Of a DNA stretch of 64,000 nt, positions 32,891 through 43,194 are shown one piece after another; position 1 is the first letter of the stretch; each line of letters starts with the position of its first letter. The position numbers and the translations under genes were made by a program. This DNA comes from Panorpa germanica (lineage: Eukaryota; Arthropoda; Insecta; Mecoptera; Panorpidae), in the NCBI GenBank assembly GCA_963678705.1, contig OY783205.1, positions 1,488,001 to 1,552,000 of the forward strand, written 5' to 3'. The notes below the pieces were generated by a model. The model was given only the letters and a program-made list of their open reading frames with translations. It had not been told where the DNA came from and did no database searches.

Positions 32891-33489
32891 CAAACATCCC
32901 AACGTTATATTTTTTATTAATTTATCTTTCAAGGGCAATTCACAAACATTCGCCTTAAAAAATTATTACATGAAGAATATTTAAAAAATTGTTATTTATT
33001 GTTATTAATTTGTATTTTCGATGGTAATACGATGGTTCAAAATAAAATTAATTGTATAAGAAAAGTCGTAAGTTTAATTAGTACCAAATGTCTTAGGTCA
33101 ACTTCAATTTGTCATTAAAAGTGTTTTGTTGAATGTTCTGATAACTACTATATAACCTTTCCAAAGAAAATTTCAACTGTGTCTGGATTTACATGTTTCT
33201 CAAAACCAAATGTTCTTAGTATAGCCTATTCCAAAGAACTTTGACATTATCGATGGTCAATACATTCCGGCATTTCCGGCGGATTCATTTCCGCTAATTG
33301 CCGTTACATATCCGGATGATGGATGTTTATAAAGCATCGTAGTTTCATTTATATCAAGTATTCTGTAAATAAAAGTAAAAAAAAAAAGTAAAAGTAAATA
33401 AAAGAGAGAATCTTTCAAGAAATAATTCATGATCAATGCATGTGTGCGGTAAGAATGGTCAAACTTCACTGTAATGAATCATACAAGGG
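32891..33489. other. No recognised feature
   Basis: AT-rich; nothing assigned. Confidence 0.5.
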
Positions 33490-33960
33490 AGATTGTATTT
33501 TGGTAATTTGATTATAAATAGCAGTAGTATAGAATTCTTGTTCTTACTAGTACTCAATGCCTCGGTGTTGAGTCTTCTCACAACTCTGATAGAAGGAGAA
33601 ACCGGATTATTATCAAGGTGCATAGTTTCGAGGGCAACAATGATGGCTCAATTCTGCTTATCACCTTTAACTATTCCAGAGCTCTTTTACGGTATCTAGA
33701 ACATTTGTGTATTGGATTCAGAGGTTCCATGCTACATGTTATTCGGCATTTAAACTTCATCCTAAAACATACAATAATAGTACTCCCAACAATTCGATTC
33801 AATTAAAGATATAATATAGATAAACGCACTATGGATTATTAAAACAAAATAAATGTTATAAAGAGCTAAATGTATTTGTTCACGCACTCGCCGAATTTTG
33901 ATATGAAATTTTGTCGGTTGCTCACGATAGTTTCTCAAAGTTATAACTATGTCATATACA
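33490..33960. repeat. Dispersed repeat B (copy 2)
   Basis: Collinear with 15580-15905 and 50600-50965: TTCTTGTTCTTACTAGTA, CTTATCACCTTTAACTATTC, GATTCAGAGGTT, GATTCAATTAAAG and GCCGAATTTTGA blocks. Confidence 0.7.
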
Positions 33961-35005
33961 ATAGAGTGACACGTATGTTAAGTTTAACATTCTCTGCAAA
34001 TAGCTTGCATCACTTTCATGTTAGATGTTTCTAATGCATACGCTATCAACTATCTAACACAATTTAAACAGTCTTTTCATAGCGAGCTTAAAAATAAAAT
34101 AATTCTTAAAAAACAAAATATATTTTTTATAAAACAATTTAACCCTTGACATCGAACAACTAATTTATGCACGATTATTACTCTTGTTAATGTGTTTTTA
34201 GTATGCTTAACATTATATTCCCCATTTCTATAGGTATGTGTCAATAACTAGATAAGTAAGGAGTTGCCTAAAACCATTTCTGCATTTCTGGCTTCTGTCA
34301 TTTTTTCGTCTTCTGTTTCATGGTGCAACTAATGATTAAATTATTAATAAAACAATTGATACCAATATCAAAACCTCAACGGCCCTTCCTTCCTAAAAGT
34401 GTACTAAAGCATTCTTAATTCTTTTGCTTAATTCGTTGCTGTTCTCATAGTTATTGGGAATTTTTTCTTCGAAACTTTTTTTCTTCTTGGGAACTTTCTT
34501 CGAACCTATTTTCTTTAATAGAACATCGACTTTTTGCTCTGTACAATTTATCTCTAAAAAGAAATTAAAATATAGCCAAGCTATATGAAAATATTTCAAT
34601 ATCGAACATCAGTTTAAAATAAAACCATTTGTTTTAATATTTAAATATTTATTCATGTTTTTATTCATGTAGTAAAATAGATTAATAAGATGCAACAATT
34701 ATTTCATGTGGATACTTCTTTTCCTTGCTTTAAGGGCTCATATTTGTGCAATGCGGTTGCAGCTAGTTTTTGGTGTATTGTGTATGCGAGAAGATATTGA
34801 AATTGCTGTTCGTTGAAGCTGGTGTAGGTCAGACGGTTTGGGTATGGGGTAAAAAGGACATGGACACTGCGGGGTATTCAAAATTAGAAATTGAGAATTT
34901 CAGTTGTATCTATTAAGTGCTCAACGTCGATGTAAGTTGCTGCAACTTCTAACAAATTGTCTTACGGTTTTAAATTATTTTCGTAAATATAAATGATAAT
35001 AATAC
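33961..35005. other. AT-rich sequence without recognised genes
   Basis: Nothing assigned; the Lys-rich minus frame at 34393-34599 has no known motif. Confidence 0.45.
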
Positions 35006-35245
35006 ACAAAATTATTGTTACAATTTTACTATGCGTCTGCGTGTGTGCGTAGCAGCTAGCCTTCTATTTATGTGCCGTAAAACGACTGCGACTAAAGGTT
35101 CTTTCTAATTACCGAGCGGAGTAATTATTTTTTACTAGCCACAATTATAATAATCCGAAGGATTTTATTTTACAGAGCGCTTTTATTCTTGGAATTCTCT
35201 CTGCAGCGGTCCCAACTTTAGCTATCCCACTTCTGACACCAAATG
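35006..35245 (-). mobile_element. LTR-retrotransposon remnant with tRNA-Leu primer binding site
   Basis: On the minus strand, ...GTAACA (a plausible LTR end, near 35246) is followed by TTTGGTGTCAGAAGTGGGAT. TGGTGTCAGAAGTGGGAT complements the 3' end, including CCA, of insect tRNA-Leu. A second AAAATTGTAACA occurs at about 35010-35025 and may mark the start of another LTR copy after internal deletion. No gag or pol coding was found. Confidence 0.55.
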
Positions 35246-35372
35246 TTACAATTTTACAATTTGTTTACCAATATATTTAGTGACATGCAAAGATATTAGT
35301 GAATTCGATGGGCGTGAACTTCCTTATTTGAAAGGCGCCTCAGCGTGTAACCGTACGTTTTTTCTACTGTAA

Positions 35373-35768
35373 GGGCGTTCGCACCTGAGGCGACTGATTG
35401 CACACCTTAGCTCCGAATCTGCCCGAACCGAATGAGAATGGAACTGTGTTGTTAGTGATAGAACAAACGTCTATATGAGTGAGAGAAACCACACAGCTCG
35501 AACGAAACTAAACTGGTTTTGAGCACGTTTTGAGGGATTATGTTTCTCGGTCGCAGGGAATGCTTGGTTGTTGCGTGTGGTTGCATGCTTTTGATGGTGA
35601 CATCATGAACAGAGATGTGCACAAACACTATTCAAAACTATTTAGATACACACATACATACAAATACGACACAATAAAATCCCTTATTATGCTATTGTTA
35701 AAAATGTTATAGAGTCACGAAACACGGCTCGACTAGTTTGCCATCAGTCGACTCGTGTGCAGAGGGCC
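35373..35768. mobile_element. Harbinger-type MITE (family 2), complete, 396 bp
   Basis: The left end GGGCGTTCGCACCTGAGGCG and the right end CGACTCGTGTGCAGAGGGCC are flanked by TAA on both sides (35370-35372, 35769-35771). The interior (CCCGAACCGAATGAGAATG, ACAAATACGACACAATAAAA) matches the copy at 22692 in the same orientation. Confidence 0.88.
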
Positions 35769-35771
35769 TAA

Positions 35772-37572
35772 CTTTCAATTATTGTTCCATATAAATCCAT
35801 TATTGTTTTTTCCTTTTCTATTCAATCAAATTTATCTTAGACTCAATTCAATACAGAGTAAATCAGCTCTACTTCAGTATAATTTTTTTTAAATATTTAT
35901 TTGAGTGCATCAACTTTCGATAGTTATGAACAAATATTTATTATATGTAATACTACATTTATAGTTTATAAATACCAGATATAGTTAGATTCATTGTCAA
36001 GTCGAGAAGGTTTTTTACAATTTATTTTGTTTTCAAATATCTGCTTATAGTCTCCAGGCATGTTACAGTTTTGTCTGTGCGATGTTGAGTATAAATTCCG
36101 CCTCATGTGCGGAGAGCCTTAGTTTACTAACGACCATGCAGTGGACGAGATATGAATCATTGCAACTCAACTGGACAAAGTGTACTGAAAATTCCGATTT
36201 CGACTCTCCAAATGTATTGACTAAAACGAAGGCCACCTTCAAGATCTCATTTTCAAGAAGTAATTAAAAAAATACTTTAAATGTACCTTTATATTAGGTA
36301 ATAAAATAAAAATAATATCCTCCAATACTTTATGTTTTATGATTTTTTAAAATAAGTAAGTTTCCACTTTCCATAAGTATTTCTTTTCATCTTGCCAAAA
36401 ATGAAAAATATAAATGTTACATTGTCATTTAAAACTAATTAATAAATACTTAGGTTACATTGTTATATCTTTACTTTACTATTAAACATTGAATGTATCA
36501 TAAATATAATAACTATATACTATTATTGTTGTTGATAAATTTCACTACGGGTTGTACCACATCGCTGGTATGTTCATAATCAAACTCATGACATTTACGG
36601 GTAGTACTGTAATTTTGCACAGCTCGTTCATTTTTTCTGTAATACACCAATACCAATATGTTAATCTTATACAACTATGAAAGACTTTTACAGTCTCAAT
36701 CTCTTTTTATATTTATTTTGGGCTTAGCTTTTTCAGCCTATATATTTCCTAAATATTTCTATTTCAATTACAAAATATTACACATACATTTATTGGGCTT
36801 TCGCTTATTCAGCCTTCTTGCCATTCTAAAATACAAATAAATATTACATTCTATAATATATAAAAATTACTTAACTATACATATATAACTGCTATATTTA
36901 CTACTATATATAAACTATTATATTTACATCACCATTTGTTACATCTAAGTTAAAGTTCTTTGAAGATTCTCTATACATGTTATATGTCATTTTTATTGTC
37001 AAACATAAACTCAATCACACATTTTGCAGAGGCACTATTTACATCGGATATCAGACTTAACACATTTTAAATTTTTACATTACATTACACATAAATGACA
37101 TTTTTACACTTTTCTACATTTTTAACTATGTTTAACTTATTTGTTGGTCCATCATGAATGGCACAGTACATTTAGTAAATTCACTTCTCACATCTGAAAT
37201 TAAAAATAAAACATTCTTCTTCAATCGTATCATGAGAATCTCAGTGTCTCAAGCGTTGCACGTCTTCTTATGGAACTTCGGGCCCCTCTTGCACGTTGAT
37301 TGTACAATAGTTACTTGTACGGCGGCAAGATGCTTAATATTTCTATTAAGTGTAAACAGGTAGATTGGTTTATTTACTTACAATACTGAGTAATGCATCT
37401 ATCTGACTTTCTATTTTTACATCCTAGGATAATATGACCAAAAAACCTCCTTCTGACAGCAAAATTTTGATTTTATATAAATGTGAAGGATCTTCTGGTT
37501 ATATCTATTTTAAACCATGTAGAGTTTGTAATAAATTGATTGTATAGATAAAATAATTTTCCAATAGTTTTC
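35772..37572. other. AT-rich sequence without recognised genes, one MITE stub
   Basis: CATGTGCGGAGAGCC|TTA at about 36104-36121 is a stub of a family 2 MITE end. The frame that follows to 36267 (61 codons) is moderately coding-like but unrecognised. Otherwise nothing was found. Confidence 0.5.
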
Positions 37573-37822
37573 CCCAGTAAACAATTTAGTGAAGTCTATC
37601 TAGTAGTTCTATCACTATTACACTTCAATTATAGTTCGCATCAACTTTTTCTTCACTTGTATTCCGACAGGTGGAAAGGTTTTGTCATTTGCAGCCGATA
37701 ATATAGACATTTCATATGAACGATTGTGAGAAACTGAATTATAAATGAACTCTTTTATGACAAAAAAATCATACGCATAGTCAATATATAATGGCAAAGT
37801 GACTCCTAAATGTTTTACTGGG
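37573..37822. mobile_element. MITE family 1, about 250 bp, diverged
   Basis: Starts CCCAGTAAACAATTTAGTG and ends TGTTTTACTGGG. The interior TTCAATTATAGTTCGCATC and TATTCCGACAGGTGGA blocks match 14525-14777, same orientation. Confidence 0.8.
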
Positions 37823-39490
37823 TTGGCAGGCTTCCATATAACTTTCCTGCCAGTTCCATGATAATAATTTTCATATCATTCATGTTAATTTTCAAGTCAA
37901 TAAGGTCATCATCAATACATCATATGCTTCCTTTGCTAATTTATCTGCCATATTCCCTTTCGGTTATTCCCGAGTGTTCTGAGTGTATTTTTTAGATGAC
38001 AGTATAAATTCTCCATTTTGCATATTTTTTTCTTTTTTTTTTTAATATTCATTTTTTTGAGCATCAACTTTTAAAGTTATTAACACTTAAAAAGCATATA
38101 TACATTTACAAACATTTACAATACGTCATTCGTAATTCATAATTTGCATATTTTAATGTTTTTGTTTAGAGACCCAATACATAAAATGATCATAATCATA
38201 GATCTGAATGGACAGATTGTGTCAACATAGTATATGGCAAAATGTTTATAATTCTCATATCTTTCTCCCTGCACTTACAATCAAATGTACCGCCTACAGT
38301 CATGTAAAATTCATGCTTAAAATTAATATTAGACATTTAATATATTCCGAAAATTATAGTTACTTAGTAAGTTATATAATGTACAATAAAATATAGAAAC
38401 ATGTTACTTATACCATCATCTTCATGCGTTGTATTTCATTACTATAATATACCATTGCTTATATGTCAGCTTGTTGGCCATTGATGTTTCTATTTTTCAA
38501 TATATTTCTATTGTTCAATTCTATTTTTTAATTTTTTAAGGTTATTTTTACCACAAAGTTTTTCAATTACGGAATGTGATACCACTGCAAATCATTTTAT
38601 TATATAATGTTCCATATGTATCTGATTTGTTTTATTATAAAACACAATTAATTACACACATAGACTCTTTTAACACTTACATTATAAAGAAGTAAGTGTT
38701 GAAGTAAAAAAGTATTTCATAATTCTTCTAGCTGTCATATGACTTGTTTTTGTTCTTTCTCGAATATCGTTTATGGCGTTACATCTACGACACTGGATTA
38801 ATATAGCACGCTTTGAAAACTAAGTTTGTTCCCTCCATAATTTCAAGAACATCTTTGTAACCCAAAATCGTTTTTAATTGTTCTCCTTCAAGTGATTCAA
38901 TTAGGGTGTCTTTTGAATTTAGAAATTGCAAATCTCTATCTATTTTTTATTTATTGTCTTAACCAGCTTTAACGATTGCAAATAATTCAACTGCAATCTG
39001 CTACTGGACTTTATAGAGATAAATAATAAGATAGACACAATATTGTATGTTTGATTATTTCCGAATATTTCTTCAGAAATTCTTATACGTTTTCTTTATG
39101 TTTCGGAATTTTCTGTCAAAGAAGCGTTCGCTAATTTTATTTTATCTCTTCTTTAAAAATATTTCTCTTCAGTTTCAGGTCTTGTGAAGCTGCCTTTCTT
39201 CTTAGATATGATATTACTAGCAATTTTATAGTTTTTAGTGACTTAATTTTACTGGTTTATCTAATAGAAATATAGCACTTGCACTAGCACTATATTTGCT
39301 TTAAAATATACAGTAATTATTTAACTTTGTGATATTATTTCCAGATGTAAAGTGTTAGCAAGTGTTGGATTATCAACTGTAGGATTAGAAATTTCATCGG
39401 ATTGAAATATTCTTCAAATATTTTGGATCTGTGTAAACAGGTGCTATTATTAATCTAAATATTTTATTTATGGTATTAAAATGGAGTACC
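37823..39490. other. AT-rich sequence without recognised genes
   Basis: Only short unbiased frames; nothing assigned. Confidence 0.5.
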
Positions 39491-39515
39491 ATATATATAT
39501 ATATATATATATATA
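39491..39515. repeat. (TA)n microsatellite, left flank of the LTR element
   Basis: AT repeats continue on the other side of the element (43150-43194), so the element inserted into one (TA)n tract. Confidence 0.95.
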
Positions 39516-40125
39516 TGTGGAAACGAGAGTACAATGCCACCTCTGATGTGGACAACGAGAACTATCCAACTTCTTATGTGGAAAACAATAACCAATCCGC
39601 TAATCTGATGTGGAATCAAGGTACTCTTATTTAATTTAGGGCAAATGTCAATTCAATTAATATTCAACTATGTAATATCTTAGTTAGTTTGTCAGGATGA
39701 TAAAGAATCACATAATTGGTTTAATACATTTATTGAATAAAATAATAACGATGATAATAATAATGCTAATACAATAAGGTTACAATATAAACGTTGATGT
39801 TTACTTTACAAATACAGAACAATGAATGCACAAACAACCTTAAGTTCTAGTTAATATATACTCAGTCCTATACATTAGTTTTCAGCTTGACTTAAAAAGG
39901 TTTGTTTTTATTACTTCCCAGAATAAGCCTGGTTTGTTTCAATAAACACATCCCCTCATGTATTCACTCAGTGGTTTAAAGTTCCACACATTATAATTGC
40001 TTTTAACCTGTCACTTGGTTTCTATTTAAAACATACCGTCATTAATCACATTCTTTATGACTTTCTTAGACCGGGTATTATAGTTACGCCTATTTTGTAT
40101 GCTCGATATATTTTTTCGTTTCACA
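39516..40125 (-). repeat. 3' LTR of the Gypsy-like element
   Basis: 610 bp. It differs from the 5' LTR by eye at only four positions (39530, 39531, 39536, 39541), all near its 3' terminus. It contains the last 33 codons of the element's open frame, and AATAAA on the minus strand near 39735. Confidence 0.93.
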
Positions 40126-42242
40126 CGGCCATATGACTCCTCTTTGGCCTCCAAAGACGATACGTCACTGCGGTCATCTGTTTGCTGTTCGGCACCTGAC
40201 ACAACAGTTTCAGAATCGCTGTCGTCTGAGAACACGCCCCATAGCTTCACATGATCGGCATTTGAATGTGTATTAGAAGTACCTTCCCCTGCACCGATAC
40301 GTCTTACCCTATACCGCTCATTTCGGTCAACTCCTGTAACCTGATACGGTCCTAAATATTTGTTATATAATTTAAATCCAGTACCAAACTGGGTTCTTTT
40401 TACGGCAACAATGTCTCCGACTTTGTATGTCCTAGCTGGTTTCCTATTTCTATTGAAATTCCTGGGATTCTCTTCCTGTGTTTTCAATATTTGTTTCTGG
40501 GCGTTAACCCGTAACTCGTGGAAATCGTCCTTACGCATTTCTCGATTACCTTCTTCTAACAGCTGAGAGATATGCGTCTCATCTTCTGTTTTCATTGTCA
40601 CACCTGTTAACAACTTGAACGGTGTAGTATTTATGCTACGCTGATAAGTTTTGTTTAATGCTTGCTCTTCGACCTTGCCGTCGTTCAACCAGGTTTCTAC
40701 ATGTTTCTCAACTTCTTCTTGTTCGCAGTAAGCCATACGTCGCGAATTTTGAAAAACAGGAACCTCATCGGTCATGTATATTTCTGCTGCTTCAGTAACC
40801 CTTGTTACTTTTGGTTCATAAGTTTTAAGTAGTTCCTCAACTTTAGCCCTGGCACCTGGACTATTGTTATTACCCATGACGATTTCGTCGTCGGCTACAC
40901 CTAATATTTTATTCTGCTCACTTTTCTCGTACCTTTTTCGCATGGTAATACCGTCTACACTTATTGTGGTTTCTACTTGGTCTAGCAGAGGTTTACCAAT
41001 TACAACACTATGCCTAGTTGTACTTGATGGAACTATTAAAAAGTTAGTACAGTACTGTTCATTGTCTACTTTCACTTGAGCACTAAATTCACCTAAAACT
41101 TTGATTTGAAATCCTCCGATTCCAGTCAATACAATTTTGTTTTCACGCACAACCGCATTATTACTTAATTTAATATAGTCGTCAGCTCTAATCAAATTCT
41201 GATCACTTCCGGTATCAATCAGACATTTAAAACTGTTACTGTCTATGCTCATGTCTTTTGTCATATCACATGTTTTATTTGTGTCCACTAACAAAGCATC
41301 ACTCGTTTTATTCGCGGTACAATTTCTCGAAATATGTCCCTCTTTTTGACATTTAAAACACTTTATTTTACTTTCACTTTTAATGTTTTTCTCACTTGGT
41401 TCGAATCTTTTAGTCTCACTGTCTTGGTTACTTTTTCGGCACACGTTTGCTTTATGTCCGAGTTCATTACAATTAAAACATTTTATCGCGTTTGTGTCTT
41501 TTGGTCTGTCTTTACGTACACTAAAATGATTCCTTTCTTGCACTTGTAATAGTGTCGAATCATACCGTTTTACTTTTAACAACAAATCGGGCACTGTTTT
41601 AAAGTCGCACATTGATAACACACTTATCAAGTCTTTGTTGTTTAGTCCGGCTATTATGTATTTTATCACGGCCTTTTCACTGATATTATCACTTTTACTG
41701 GCGATCGCTTTCACCGAGTATACATAATCTTCTATTGCTTCGTTTTTTTCTCGTCGTCTCTTCATTAGTTCCATGTGTACGTCAGATTCATCGTACTCCA
41801 CTGGAAAATTCCTGATTAATTCGTATTTGAACGTCGTCCAATCCTTTACTACGTTCAAACTAGCATCAAACCAGTTTCTCGCGGCACACTGCAACTTGTT
41901 GACACCTTGATGAAGCTTCACTTTATCACTCCATCCATAAATGTCCGCTATTTCATCCAATTTTCGCACCCAAGCTGTAGCCGTCAATACCGTGCTTGCT
42001 GGGTTAAACACAGGTATACATTCCAGGTTCTGTGTCGGCATAAACCCATGATGATTCATTCTCTGTTCCTGTATTGTACTATTCCTGATACTCAACTGCA
42101 ATAGTTCTGTTCTAAGCCTCGTCAGCTCTGCTTGCACTCCCAACCAACTATCTTCACTAGATGTTGAGTTTCCTGAGCGTCCAGCTAACAAACTATCATC
42201 AACAGTAGTATCGTTCATGTTAACGTTATATGCCATTTTCAA
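40026..42242 (-). CDS. Gag-protease-integrase C-terminus fusion, Ty3/Gypsy type (738 aa)
   Basis: An uninterrupted frame from ATG 42242. Residues about 80-240 form a Gag capsid-like region (WVRKLDEIADIYGW, WTTFKYELIRNFPVEYDESD, KYIIAGLNNKD). Two CCHC zinc knuckles follow: CFNCNELGHKANVC (255-268) and CFKCQKEGHISRNC (295-308). The aspartic protease has CLIDTGSDQNLI with the active Asp at 343, and VVIGKPLLDQ near 415. Residues about 495-525 (VPVFQNSRRMAYCEQEE, TWLNDGKVE) are the start of reverse transcriptase. At about 525 (near 40667) this joins in frame to EQALNKTYQRSINTTPFKLL, the integrase C-terminal part, with the GPY/F motif YLGPYQV at 629-635. Roughly the whole RT-RNase H-integrase core is missing. 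The last 33 residues are encoded in the 3' LTR. Plus-strand frames here are shadows. Confidence 0.92.
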   Translation of the reverse strand: MKMAYNVNMNDTTVDDSLLAGRSGNSTSSEDSWLGVQAELTRLRTELLQLSIRNSTIQEQRMNHHGFMPTQNLECIPVFNPASTVLTATAWVRKLDEIADIYGWSDKVKLHQGVNKLQCAARNWFDASLNVVKDWTTFKYELIRNFPVEYDESDVHMELMKRRREKNEAIEDYVYSVKAIASKSDNISEKAVIKYIIAGLNNKDLISVLSMCDFKTVPDLLLKVKRYDSTLLQVQERNHFSVRKDRPKDTNAIKCFNCNELGHKANVCRKSNQDSETKRFEPSEKNIKSESKIKCFKCQKEGHISRNCTANKTSDALLVDTNKTCDMTKDMSIDSNSFKCLIDTGSDQNLIRADDYIKLSNNAVVRENKIVLTGIGGFQIKVLGEFSAQVKVDNEQYCTNFLIVPSSTTRHSVVIGKPLLDQVETTISVDGITMRKRYEKSEQNKILGVADDEIVMGNNNSPGARAKVEELLKTYEPKVTRVTEAAEIYMTDEVPVFQNSRRMAYCEQEEVEKHVETWLNDGKVEEQALNKTYQRSINTTPFKLLTGVTMKTEDETHISQLLEEGNREMRKDDFHELRVNAQKQILKTQEENPRNFNRNRKPARTYKVGDIVAVKRTQFGTGFKLYNKYLGPYQVTGVDRNERYRVRRIGAGEGTSNTHSNADHVKLWGVFSDDSDSETVVSGAEQQTDDRSDVSSLEAKEESYGRVKRKNISSIQNRRNYNTRSKKVIKNVINDGMF

Positions 42243-42539
42243 TTTTCTCCTCGTAAAACAGTTTACACACTTTTCTAATACAATTCACTTGCTAGTCCTA
42301 TTATAAAGTCCGTCTTATAAATTCTCGACTATTCCGCTAATGAACTATCACTTGAAAGCACTGTTTGTAGAAAACTATTTTGTATTATTCTTCTCTGTAT
42401 TATTCACTTGTGGATAACTCGTAGATAACTAATCCGCACTTAGTTCAATTCACTATGAGTTACTAATCCGCACTTCTTTGTATTATTCACTTCGCGCACT
42501 TAGTTCAATTCGCTATGAGCTACTAATCCGCACTTCTGA
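42243..42539 (-). other. Leader of the Gypsy-like element with repeated tRNA-Leu-like primer sites
   Basis: On plus, AATCCGCACTT(CTGA) motifs occur at 42431, 42465 and 42525, and AATCCCACTTCTGA at 42557 inside the LTR end. Read on the minus strand they give TCAGAAGTG(C/G)GGATT, which resembles the primer binding site for tRNA-Leu. Two larger units (CGCACTTAGTTCAATTC to CCGCACTTCT) repeat at a spacing of about 60 bp. No canonical TGG-starting site directly abuts the LTR. Confidence 0.6.
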
Positions 42540-43145
42540 TGTGGAAACGAGAGCTCAATCCCACTTCTGATGTGGACAACGAGAACTATCCAACTTCTTA
42601 TGTGGAAAACAATAACCAATCCGCTAATCTGATGTGGAATCAAGGTACTCTTATTTAATTTAGGGCAAATGTCAATTCAATTAATATTCAACTATGTAAT
42701 ATCTTAGTTAGTTTGTCAGGATGATAAAGAATCACATAATTGGTTTAATACATTTATTGAATAAAATAATAACGATGATAATAATAATGCTAATACAATA
42801 AGGTTACAATATAAACGTTGATGTTTACTTTACAAATACAGAACAATGAATGCACAAACAACCTTAAGTTCTAGTTAATATATACTCAGTCCTATACATT
42901 AGTTTTCAGCTTGACTTAAAAAGGTTTGTTTTTATTACTTCCCAGAATAAGCCTGGTTTGTTTCAATAAACACATCCCCTCATGTATTCACTCAGTGGTT
43001 TAAAGTTCCACACATTATAATTGCTTTTAACCTGTCACTTGGTTTCTATTTAAAACATACCGTCATTAATCACATTCTTTATGACTTTCTTAGACCGGGT
43101 ATTATAGTTACGCCTATTTTGTATGCTCGATATATTTTTTCGTTT

Positions 43146-43149
<4 letters not shown>
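42540..43149 (-). repeat. 5' LTR of the Gypsy-like element
   Basis: 610 bp, same length as the 3' LTR with no indel. It lies upstream of the open frame on the minus strand. The sequence at 42554-42565 differs from the 3' LTR at four positions and fits tRNA-Leu better. Confidence 0.93.

Positions 43150-43194
<45 letters not shown>
43150..43194. repeat. (TA)n microsatellite, right flank of the LTR element
   Basis: About 44 bp of uninterrupted AT repeats directly after the 5' LTR. Confidence 0.95.

Larger units (their letters stand above)
39516..43149 (-). mobile_element. Ty3/Gypsy-like LTR retrotransposon, complete but internally deleted (3.63 kb)
   Basis: Two 610-bp direct repeats (39516-40125 and 42540-43149) bound the element. 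On the minus strand each begins TGTGAAACGA and ends TCGTTTCCACA, giving the TG...CA form with short inverted ends. Both flanks are (TA)n, so the target duplication cannot be resolved from the tract. One long open frame (40026-42242) holds Gag, protease and the integrase C-terminus; reverse transcriptase, RNase H and the integrase core are gone. It can move only with help from a related intact element. The near-identity of the LTRs points to a recent insertion. Confidence 0.93.

Noticed and set aside
40360..42104. Plus-strand frames of 65-71 codons
   Set aside because: Antisense shadows of the Gag-protease-integrase frame.
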